From contig NC_083648.1 of assembly GCF_963576545.1 (NCBI RefSeq), positions 26,491,373 to 26,555,372 on the forward strand: DNA of 64,000 nt. Reading direction: 5' to 3'. Below, one piece after another: positions 23,401-35,700 of this stretch. The position numbers and the translations under genes were made by a program. The notes under the pieces are model-generated. The model ran no database searches. It had not been told where the DNA came from and saw only the letters and a list, made by a program, of their open reading frames with translations. The stretch comes from Limanda limanda. Lineage: Eukaryota > Chordata > Actinopteri > Pleuronectiformes > Pleuronectidae. Each line of letters begins with the position of its first letter. The stretch's first letter is position 1.

Positions 23401-26400
23401 GGATTCTCATTACATAAAGAGCAAGGGCGCAATTCTAAGCTGACTAACCGTGCTTTCCGATCCTCAGACGACTCTGCATCAAGAACAGTTATTTATCTAT
23501 AAGCAATATCACCACATGGGCTCAGGATTACTTTGGCAAACCTTTGTGAAGCACTACAATACACAGTTACATCCACAAATGCCCGTTAAAACTTTACTTT
23601 GCCAAAAGGAAGCCTTATGTCAAATGTGTCCAGAAGCGCAGTCGACTTCTCTGGCTCGAGGAAATCTGGGATGGACCATAACACAGTGGATACGTGTATT
23701 GTGGTCAGACGAGTCAGTAGTTAGGGTCTTTTTTGGAAGGAATGGACGCTGTGTACTCCAGACCAAAGATGAAAAGGACCATCCAGACTATTACCATCAA
23801 CAAGTCCGAAAGCCAGAGTCTGTCATGGTATGGGGTTGTGTCAGTGCCCTTGTTAAAGGTAAATTAACCTTCTGTGCCGAAAAGTACATAGAGATTTTGG
23901 AGCAGCATATGCCGCCTTCAAGACGACATCCTTTCCAGAGACTTCCATGCATATTACAACAAGGCAATGCAAAACCACATTGTGAACAGACTACAAAGGC
24001 ATGGCTACGGAAGAGGAGGGTGGGGGTGCTGCACGCAGGCCAAGCCAGGCAGTCCAGACTTGGCCACAATAGAGAATATGTGGGGGATATTAAAACGCAA
24101 AATGCAACAACAGGGACCTCGTACTGTTGCACAACTTAAGACTTGTTTGCAGGAAGAATGGAACTAAATGAAATGCTTCATCACTTGGTGTCTTGAGTCT
24201 ATAAACGTCTTTAAAGTGTTCTGAAAAGGAATGGCAAAATTACAAAGTGGTAAACGTTTTACCGTCCCACCTTTTTTTGAAATATGTTGCAAGATTCAAA
24301 ATTTAATAAGTGTTTATTTTGAAAAAACAATACAATTCATGTAGCCTGGGTGCCAGACGAACTTGGCCCCGCCCACAACATTTGAGTTTGGGAAGTTCGG
24401 TCTGGCATTGCTCCGTTGGGGAGAAACTATGCCCGATCAGAAACTCATCGGACCAATCAAATTGTCAGGGCGGGCTTTATACGATGATGGACAGATGATC
24501 AACAGTAACGTAATCAACCACGTCACCAAAGAGTGCTGCCTGCCGCTGGAGAGCTGAGATGTGTCGATGCTGCCATTGAGTCTGTTTTAGCAGACATCGA
24601 CAGCGCATTCATTTTGAAAGAGGAACAGAGGAACGCGATCAAGCCATTTGTAGATCGAAAAGATGTTTTTGCCATCCTCCTACGGGATTCAGAAAAAGTT
24701 AAATTTATCAGCTGGCCCCGATGCTGCGGCCACACAAGCAGTCATATAAATAAAAAGAGAGTGGGGGGGGGGCGCTACGCTCCTCAGCACATAGGAGACA
24801 AAAAAAACACATGTTGGGACGCTGTTGCAGTTAATGTTGGAGCAACAAGTAAGTGTATGCTTGAAAAAAACGATTAGCTGTCGTTTTTACTCCTCGCTGG
24901 CCTCCTGCAGAGCCATGACAGCGGAGCTCTGGAAGCGCAGCTTGCGGATCAGCAGCTCCGTAGATTTCTGGTAGCGACGGATCTCTCTCAGAGCCTCGCT
25001 ACCGGCCCGGTGTTCCAGTTTAACTGGCGGCCAGATCAACTGGCAATTTGTTTACCTTTTTCCAGATGTTGATAGTGGGTTGCAGTGCTGGTCGCAGATT
25101 CGTCATTTTCACAAAGCGCCTGTGTGTGAAGTTTGGTGATCTACTGAAGGTCTCGCTGAAATAAAAATCCTACAAAAAGCCTTCACGAGTTCATGTGTCC
25201 GTGTCAGCATCACGTTGAGACAGCAACATAAATTAAATGGTTTTAAAAAAAAAAGAAAATAGTACAAAAATCTTGACCGGGACTTGAAACAGCGAGACGA
25301 TGCACTAATAACTTCTGGCCTGATGACGATCTCGTTACGCCACGGAACCGCAGAAATTTCCTTCGCGCAATAGATAAATGTCTCGTTCCTTGCTTTGTCA
25401 GCTGTATAACAACAGATGTGCTTTTAGGTAACGCCCAGATCATCTGGTTATAGTCCCAACACAGACAAAACGCATATATACTTAATACCAGGCTTCACAA
25501 TCTGATGCTCCTCTTCATAGGAGACAGAGGGAGTTCTGAAGAACAAACACGCTTGACCAGGTCCACGCAAAGTGCTTGTGTTTGACGCTGGTGATCATTA
25601 CAACGCGCACACACCAAAGCAGTGTCAGATGTAAACATCGCCTCACAACAACAATGCGGAAGCTCCAGTGGTGTTTTTATGAGTAAAGTTGGTGAACGTG
25701 CTTCTAATGGACGGTTGAAGCTTCACGTGTCTTCCTGTCGATGCTGGTTAAAGTCAGCAGACGTGATTTTAAAACACATGTGTAACGAGGCAAATCTGGA
25801 AAACGAATTTAGCGTCCTCATTGTTGAACAACGTGTTGTGTATTTCTTCTCTTCTGTCAGATGGCTGCGTGCTTTTTTGGTGCTGTGTCAGTCGAAGGAG
25901 TTAATACAGTTCCCAGTGTAATTGTGACAACTCGTGGCAAATTATAATAGTGATAAATAATAATAATAAAACTATTTATATTTTGTTGTATTTTCACAAA
26001 CAATGTGGTGTGGTGATACAAGCAATTGTGGATGCTTCATGAAACATCATCATTAAAAATAAAGTGAATTGTGTTAGTAACATCTTCTGACTAAATATAA
26101 ATGTGAAAGAAATCCCACCACAGGAATCGATGCAGTGTGGTCCACATAAAAATTTACGTTGTGACAATGGCACTGCCCACTGCGCCACTGATCGGGAGAT
26201 ATGCTGAGTCACCTTTATGTTGCGCTCACTGTGAAGCCTGTGCACATCTTACTATGAGTTATTGTGTCAGGGAACACGCCCAGGTTAACTTGTGACAGTC
26301 ACAATTTCCCCAAAAACTCTTGAGTTATCATTCATACTTGACACATTTGGACACCGCTGCGCCCGTGTGCCTACCACACGTATATACGACATCATGAAAC

Positions 26401-29400
26401 CTGCTATATCCTGGGCACAGACAAAGCAAAAGCCACAAATAGTTTGCCTGCTTACTATGAGTGGGCGTTTCATGTGCTCGTTGATATCATGGTTGGCGTG
26501 GACCACAGATATGATGATACTGACACAAAAGACACTTTATTTTTAATGATGATGTTCCATGAAGCGTCCACAATTGCTTGTATCACCACACCACATTGTT
26601 TGTGAAAATACAACAAAATATAAATAGTTTTATTATTATTATTTATCACTATTATAATTTGCCACGAGTTGTCACAATTACACTGGGAACTGTATTTACT
26701 CCTTGGACTGACACAGCACCAAAAAAAGCACGCAGCCATCTGACAGAAGAGAAGAAATACATAACAAGTTGTTCAACAATGAGGACGCTAAATTCGTTTT
26801 CCAGATTTGCATCTTACACTGCTTTGCTTTCGTCAAACACAAGCACTTTGCGTGGAGCTGGTCACGCGCGTGTGTTCTTCAGAACTCCCTGTGTCTCCTA
26901 CGAAGAGGAGCATCAGATTGTGAAGCCTGGTATTAAGTATATATGCGTTTTGTCTGTGTTGGGACTATCACCAGATGATCTGGGCGTTACCTAAAAGCAC
27001 ATCTGTTGTTATACAGCTGACAAAGCAAGGAACGAGACATCTATTATCTATTGCGCGATGGAAATTTCTGCGGTTCCGTGGCGTAACGAGATCGTCATCA
27101 GGCCAGAAGTTATTAGTGCATCGGCTCACTGTTTCGAGTGCCGGTCAAGATTTTTGTACTATTTTCTTTTTTTTTAAACCATTTAATATATATTGCTGTC
27201 TCAATGTGATGCTGACACGGACACATGAACTCGTGAAGGGTTTTTGTAGGATTTTTATTTTAGCGAGACCTTCAATAGCTCACCGAACTTCACACACAGG
27301 TGCTTTGTGAAAATGACGAATCTGCGACCAGCACTGCAACCCACCATCAACATCTGGAAAAAGGTAAACAAATCGCCAGTTGATCTGGCCGCCATTTAAA
27401 TTGGAACACCGGTAACGGTCCCGGGCTGGTAGCGGTAGGGCTTCTTAACGCCGCCGTTGGCCGGGGCTCTCACGAGCAGCCCTGGTCTCCAGCTGCTTCC
27501 TGAGGGCTTTGCCTCCGGTGGATATACAAGCGGCATTTGCAGCATTTCCATTGATTTATTTAGAGAGTGAATAAACTCCTGAAACAGACAACTGACAACA
27601 ACTATGCGTCGCTTGAGATACGTCACATATTACGTTGCTCTGATTGGTTGTAGGTCTATCCAATTGAGCGAAGAGAAATTTCTTTTCCTGGTTCGGTTGA
27701 AACACGCCCCATAATCACAGCCCAATGGAGCAGTATCAGACTCATATTCTAGAATGACTAGAATTATGAGTCTGACAACGTCAGGCTACAATTCATGAGG
27801 TCAACAAATCAAATAATGTGCTTTTTTATTTTTTTTATTGTAATCAAGTCAAAGATCATTTATAAATCACTATTCTCAGTTTTAATTTAAAAGTGACATA
27901 TTGTCTGTCGAGCCCGGTCCCATCCGGACCGGACAGCGTGTTCGTTGATTCGAGGTTCAAGTGGGAAAGGTAAATAATTTAGACATGTTCAGTGTTCAAA
28001 AGTTTCACAGTAATACGTTTATTATATAAGATCAATACTTACAGAGAATCTCTGGGGTTCTGCTGGACACGTCACCAGGTCACTCACTAGACGAAAAGCA
28101 GTATTATTGTCACAGTGAACCTCTTCGGACAGGCCTAATCCCCTGCTGTAACCAACTGTTTCCATGATGTTACCTCGGCGTTCGCCAGTGAAGACAAGGT
28201 GGGTCTATCGGCGTTTGCGGACCTTAAGGGGGATTTGGAGAACAAAGGAGAGAGCCGCGGGAGGGCTCGCTCCGCCGCGCAGACCGATCGCGACGTGTGA
28301 TCTAATTAGCATATGAATCGGAGTCCAGCCGCTGGCTAGAACCTCTCTCTACTCACCATTGGAGGAAACCACAGACCCTTGAAACTAATGTCACTCGTGA
28401 TTGGCTGGTAGAAGTGTTGCTATTGGTCACCTTATGGGTCATTGCAGTGCACACGTGGGGTCACAGCATTCCGCACGTGGGGTAAGCCCCTCCCACACAA
28501 TATTAATAATAAAAATGTATATATTAATATTTATTATTATTTATAAGTAAGCCTTTACCAAAAGCACTGCAGTTAATTAAAACTAAACATTCATGTGATG
28601 CTTGATGTAATAGGTGAACATATTGTACAGGGAACAAATGTGAACAAGGTATATGTGGAGTGAAAGCTTTATTTACATACAGCAAAAATATTGTACAAAA
28701 ACTCAGATGAGGCTTGAAATGTTTCTCTGCAGCCTCTGGGTCATGACTTCTTTGTGGGACTCTGTCTGAATCTTCTCCAGTGTGTAGACGTCTGTGGTGT
28801 GTAGCTGTGAGATCAGTGTAGCTTCCAGTCTTATATGAAGTGCGGGACACAGGTCGGTGCGCTCCTGGCTGTGGAAGGATGGATCCATGTCATTTGTCCC
28901 GCTTCAGTCAGCTGTAAACACATTCAGTAAAATTAGCACAGTTCAATGACAACATACACCTTTACATGTAACTGGAAAATTATTTAATGAATATAACCTT
29001 ACCCTCTTTCTTCTCCGACAACTCCTCAATGCTGATGTAAGGTCTGGTCGGATCATACTGGCTCATAGTGTGTCTTTGTACGTCATGGACAGGCAGCTGG
29101 AAAACAACACATGTAACATGACTTTATTATTAATAAACGGAAATAGCCGCGCTGCATCACCGTTGGAAGATCCACAGCAAAAAAACACCAAAACAATTCA
29201 TAAACAGTTACTTACATTCAATGGCTTAATTTTCTGCACTTTAAATCTGGACTTTCAGCGTCTCAGCCTAACGCCTCTTTGTTTGTGTGTGTGTGGGGGG
29301 GGGGGCTGAGGCTGTGAAAACATACAGAAAAGTCACGTTGATGAAAAAACTGTTACATCTAAGTAATTCATACATATTTACACATGCACTAGATCTGCTC

Positions 29401-32400
29401 CAGCACTCGATGCTGTATTCGTATTTTAGCAACTTTCTCGCTATCCCAAAGAGTGGCGGACATGCTTTCAGATATAGGGTTAGCTTAGTGGTTAGCATGG
29501 CGTCTCTAGCTTAGCTCTCACCGTAACTCAGGGACTGTGCGCCCGTCTTCTCCGGCTCGACTCGTCCACACCGGGCCCGCGGCTCTGCTTCCCACGCACT
29601 CATCTTCTCCTCCAGGGAACAGCGTCGTGTCGACTTCAGCAAGTTATTTTCCCCCGAAAACAGAGTCACTCGTACAGGACAAGCTAAACACGACCCGCTT
29701 CCTGTCTGCGGGACACTCGACGCTGCTGCACTGTGTTTACGAGGCTGTGATTGGACGAGTCCATCAGCTGATGACGCGAGCGGGTGACGTGAGCAGCGGT
29801 TACTTCATATGGGATGAGTATTTGACTGAGGCCAGGTTTATTTTTTGTGGTGTTTAGTACATTTACACACATGATTCACGCTGTTCTGTGTTCGTAACTT
29901 TATAGTTGAATGCACTTATTGTAAGTCGCTTTGGATAAAAGTGTTGACTGTTTTAATGGAATACTGAGAAAGTTTAATAACAACAATTAGACAATTGAAG
30001 TTCAAATTATGAAGGAATTTAAGCTCTATATTGTGTCTTCTTTATATTTAAAATAATAATCAAACTGAGTGGAGATGTATGTTGTATTTATAATTCATGG
30101 AACAGCTTAGTTTGCCATTGACATGTGAATTTGATGCCAGTATTTTGGGAGGACAGATATTTTTATGGAAAGCCAGTAGAAGTTTGGAGCTTACAGGACA
30201 CAGATGATCATACCCAGCATCATTTATTTGCTGGTAGAGGTGTGGTTAACACTTCCTCTGTGCATTTAACCAGCACAATTGAAAAAGTGACTGTAATCAT
30301 GCCACTCTGTACAGTTGTTGAGATTTAGGATTGTTTTGGATGACAATAAAAATTTGAAATAAAGTGCATTGTTTCATTTCTTTTGACTGCATTGACCTTT
30401 GTTCGTGGTATACAATATAATTCATTATAGCACACTTACTTACTTAAGAACAATTTAAAATTTCAGGTTTAATATTTATTTTAAGCCTGGTTTACTCAGC
30501 CAGATAGTTTGTTGGTGCCTCTTACACATTGGTGTTATCTGCTCTCAGGGAAACTGATTTGCATTTGTGAAGCTCAGAGCATTGTCATTTGCATGTGAAA
30601 GCGTCCTCTAGGCGTTGGAGCAGGGGGGTCAAATCTCAACAGCTCACAGGCTTGACAACTGCAGGAACCCTGAGCGTTTCCTTTGCTGCCTGCAGATACG
30701 TGTGAAAGTCGTTAACCGAAGGATGTGCCAACACTTCTCTGCGACACAGATTGACACAAACGCTTCTTTTCATGCAGTGACTGGATCATGTCGAGAAGAA
30801 GCTCCCACTTTCCCAAGTCCACAGTATTTGTAAAAGACGCAGCGTGCAACACAGAGGCGGTTCTTTTTCTTGAGGGCACTCAGCAATTGGCCAGATGTAT
30901 ACTGTCTCTCAAAGTGCAATTTTTGCAAGCACATCATTGTGAGAGAAGGTCCACTCCACCAGGTGTCTCCCACCATTGTGCCCTTATCAAGAAGGGAGTT
31001 TTTTACAGTGGAGAGACCCAGCAGATTATACTTTAGAGGAGGATTTCATATGTTTTTTCCCATAATAATTCATGAAATGGTTCTTTGTGTTAGTCCGGGC
31101 ACATCCTCTCTCCTTCCTGAGAATCCGTGCTTTCATTATCTCAAATCTCAAGATGAATTTTCCTTCTCACGCTTTCCCCAAATTGCACTTTGCAGTCATA
31201 TTAACACTCAAATGGTTGCGCGCTGTGTTTGACCCTGTATCTGAGTCCAGAAATTATATATCACTCCAGGATAAAAGAAACAGTTGTAATATTGTTAATT
31301 CTATAGACTACACAGCTAATATTGATTCACAGGATATAATGTAGTAAAATATATTCATAAGATAGAGAACAAAACATAGATATCTCAACACGTCCCAACT
31401 TTTTCTGATTTGGGGTTGTATATTTATTCTCTGAAATGCCGTTAAAACAAACCTGCAGTCTGTATTCAAAAACTCACTCATACCGTACAGTTAATGCAGT
31501 TTTAAAATCTCTTCATGTCTGGTGTCTAAAGCTTCAAACTTTTTATTATATTTTCAGTGCAGGGAATTGACCGGTCTCCATATCCACAGAGTCTCGCTCC
31601 TATAAAGACTGACAGTGTATAGATTTAAATGATGAGGATGAAGCCACGATTTGTAGAACTTTAATATAAGGACGGAGATCATAGTCTCTTAGGTTCAGTC
31701 TACATGACTGACTGACTTATCATAAAGGCAGTAATGTAAGCAAAGCTAGGACTTGGATGACAAATAACAACAAAATCAGGTGTTGATCTTTTTCTCCAGA
31801 GGTAAAATTCTACAAATGAATGCACTCTAAGATCTTTGATATGGACATAAACACCAGACAGCTTCTTCAGGCCCAGAGGACTGATACACTATAAAATGTG
31901 GATGATCAGATTTTAATAAGAAAGTGTTTGACAACATGAAAGTACAGGTGTAAATGCTCCCATGATGCATTGAGGATGGATTTTTAAGCTGCTCTGAAGG
32001 TGGTCAGGAACACGTTCAACCACACTGAACAGACTCAATGCTGTGTATAGGTGGAAATGATAATCATATATCACAGCTACAAACCAGCAATATAGCAGCA
32101 ATGCCTTGAGATAATGAAGTTGTGATTTGGTGTTATACAAAAAAAATGGAATTGAATTCGTCTTCCACCTATATCTTTTTATCGTTTGTTGTTTTCATGA
32201 AGCCGCTGAAATGAGGAGGATGTGACGTAAAGAGAGAAATCCGATTTCAATTGGATCTCAATGAAGACACATATTATAGGTATAGCTGTACTCAGGTTAA
32301 AATCATTTATTAAAAGAATCTAGATTAGAGAGTAAGTTACTATAGTAACCTTAAGTGAACTTGATCTCGGTTTGTAGGACATGAAACTCAGAGACAAACG

Positions 32401-32716
32401 CAAGAGATTCCCCAAACCCACTTTTTACAGACCAGGTGATAATAATTGATAAGATGCTGTGTGTAAGGTTACAGTTACGCCGTCCCCGAAGAATATTCAT
32501 TAATGCAGCTTCCAGTGCTGAGACCTGAAAACAAGAATGCTGCTTGCTATGCACATCACTAGAAGAACCATCCAGGAAAATTACCACTGAGCATTCTGAC
32601 TGTGCTAAATCAGTATCAGAGCAGAGAAAAAAATACTTATTTTAATGTAATTACTGATCATGTGTCTGATCATATTGAACAGATTATGTAGAATTACTCT
32701 CTTGTTATGTCCTTCG

Positions 32717-32792
<76 letters not shown>

Positions 32793-35700
32793 CCACTGTC
32801 TTTTTGTTGTGGGAGCTGGATTCCCAGTTTTCTTTCCTTCCGTTTTGTGCCTCAATCATCTTGATCGTATTGGTAGATAGTTGCTTGTTAGGAGAGAGAA
32901 AAAAGGAAAGGAGAGAAAGCAAGAGAGTAAGTAAGGATGTGAGAGGAAGCACATCACTGCAAGGCTTTTCTATGTTTTGCCCTGAGACACAAAAAGAGCT
33001 CACACACTAAGATCCTGTCAGTCTGAATGAGAAATCCAAACACTTAAATCTGTGCATAGCGTGCTTATCCTTAATGCTGTCAGTGTTAAAATATCTGAAG
33101 CAGCTCATTGAAACGGTCGCAAATAGAACGGAGGACATATGTACCTCACAATTTTATGACGACCACTGCAAAACTGCAGGTGTGATCCCGACTACTCCTA
33201 TCCCTTCTACCTTAAGTGTTCCTATTTTCATATGCGTGTATCCGTGTGTGGGTTGCCTCATATACAGGTATGACCTCATTCCTTTGTTAGTACAGGCCAG
33301 ATGCAGTTACCAAGGAGTCGTCCATTAGTGTGTTTGTGTGTGTGTGTGTGTAAGGGGTGGGGGGTTACTGGTGACATCATCCCATAAATAGGATATGAAC
33401 CCGCTAATCCTACTTTGTACACAGACAAACACACACAAACACACATTTGCATGTGTCTTAATAGAGGGCTAGCACAGGGAAACACACATAATCACACTAA
33501 GAGGTGCACACACTCTAAAAAAAATTTTCCAAATTCAGCTTTGCTACTACCAGACATGGATGACATCATTCCTGATGACATCATCCTCACTCTCTCATGC
33601 ATAGACCCTGACTGTTGTTTGTCCATATACCGCATCTCTCTTATTCCTCCTTCCTTCCATCACTACTGCACAATCTATCGTATCGTCACTCATTCCACTG
33701 CCATTAATAACATGAGCTGCTTTACTGCACTTGGAGCTTTCATTGATGAAAAGTCATCCTGTTTAATGATGCTGGATTGGCAAGTCATGAACACTTTAAG
33801 AAGAAGATTTGTTTGACTGATTATATTTTTGGCACTGAAGGATAGTCAAATCATCATTGACACACACGTGCACACATACACGCTCATGCACGCATACTCA
33901 CGCACCAACACACAAATCCTTCGCTGTTGTATTCTGCAAATTCAACAAATAGTAAGAAGCTACTCTTTTACTTTTACTTTTCTCTTGACATTTTAATATC
34001 ATAAACATTTTCAATAACAACAACAATGTGTAATTAAATATATAAATATCAAGATATCAGATAGTTCGCAATAACCAGAATATTTAAGTGCTTATTTGAT
34101 GATTGTCTCCGGCAAATAATCTCCTCTGTCCATCTGTCCAGCCTGGTTACATGGGGACCCCAGGAAGGTTCTCCATCCGACAGACAGCTATGGCCAGTTC
34201 TGTGGGCAGAAGGGAACTTCTAATGCGTAAGTCACTGTTTTAACACCTAACCCTTTGCGCTGTTTTTTTCCAAATTCTTTTAAACAGCTGTGCAGGAGCT
34301 CACAAAACGTTACTATCATTATAACCAGACTTTTGTTTAAATAGTTTTCCATAGGTTCACATGAATTTATTCAAGACATAAGGGTTAAGGAATTAGTTTG
34401 ATTCCATACTTTCCTGGACAAACTGATATGGGATTTCATTTCATGTAATTGTATTGTGTTGGCAGAATTGTAGTGTGTAAGGTGAATTTGGGTTATTTGG
34501 GACACCTTAAATTTGAGTTCCTGTTTTAACAAAATCTAGTCAAGAGGCCCTCAATCCTCCAATCAGTTAGCTCCCCAAGACAAAAAAGATCCAAAAGCAC
34601 AGAAGAGTGTCTGTGCTGTGGTCTGCATCCATTGGTTTCGCGAAACATGTGGAGAAGACCATGGCGTGATCGTTTTATTCCCTTAATAGCCCCAATAGTA
34701 TGGTAAATTACTTCTGTTATTGTTATTGTTGCTTGTCGTTTGTAATGTGATACACCTTTAATAGAAAGTTTTTAATTAATATTACATTTTCTCTTTTAAG
34801 GCTAGGGTAATGTGAATTAATGACATTTCGATTAATAATATACATTTTATTTCACATTTTCTCAGTATTTTTTTCATGAAGCAAGGTGATTTAGTATTTA
34901 TGTTTCTATTTTAATACAATGGGTCCCAGATTACCTAATTACCTGTCCAGATTATCAAATTCAGGCAGAAAGAACACTAATAGCTGTGGCATGTCTCCTC
35001 TGAGTATGATATATCCATTTCTTGGTGTGGTTAGAAAACATCCTTAGGATTACAGAAAGGTATAATATGTTGATTTCATGTGTAAAACAGATATCAGAAT
35101 GTCCAAGAATTCAAATTTAAAAAAAACACGTGAAATTTTGTAAATAACTATTATTTTACAACAATTTTGTGATAGTATTTGGGTCAGTTAAATGACTGAC
35201 TGACTGACTAGTTAGAGCTCCTGACATGTACATGTTAGCTTGACAAACTCTCGAGAAACAAATTCTTTAATTAGTTCATCCTACTAGAGGTGAACCAGTC
35301 ATCGGTTGATCATAAATTATAGGTGAATATTTAGGAGTAATATTCACACTAACAATAGCTGTTGTAAGAGTAGAGGTGAAAGTAGTTGTTGCTAGTTGAA
35401 GTGAACATGTAGCCTGATGTTTTCATACTCATTATTCTAGTCAGAATATGAGTCTGAGACCGCTCCATTGGGCTGTGATTATGGGGCGTGCTTCAACCGA
35501 ACCAGGAAAAAAATGCCTCTTCGCTCAATTGGATAGACCTACAACCAATCAGAGCAATGTAGCATGTGACGTATGTTGAGCGACCCATAGTTGTTGTCAA
35601 CAGAACTCAACTGCACGCACGCTGGAAGAAGTAGAAGAGGAAGATGAAGAACGATTTTTGCCGCTGTTGTAAAAATAAGTTAAGGATATACAGAGAACTT

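Larger units (their letters stand above)
24342..27788. mobile_element. Composite DNA transposon with 9-bp target duplication and captured gene fragments
   Basis: Both flanks are CAATTCATG (24333-24341 and 27789-27797), a perfect 9-bp target duplication. The left end is TAGCCTGGGTGCCAGAC; the right end, read inward, is TAGCCTGACGTTGTCAGAC, a short imperfect TIR. A subterminal hairpin lies near the right end (27737-27752 pairs with 27758-27774). The interior has a helicase-like fragment (24540-24760, +), a MADF-like fragment (24765-24850, +), two parts of a histone H3 sequence (minus strand) and a large foldback element between them. The 555-bp element at 35410-35964 has the same ends and hairpin. 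The 9-bp duplication and gene fragments recall Pack-MULE elements, but no transposase is present to prove the class. Confidence 0.8.

Noticed and set aside
24342..27788. Helitron, because of the hairpin near one end and the captured gene pieces
   Set aside because: Helitrons make no target duplication and end in CTRR; these elements have perfect 9-bp duplications and inverted ends.
32605..33010. Long open frames on both strands
   Set aside because: They are produced by the TC microsatellite (Leu-Ser or Glu-Arg repeats) and match nothing.
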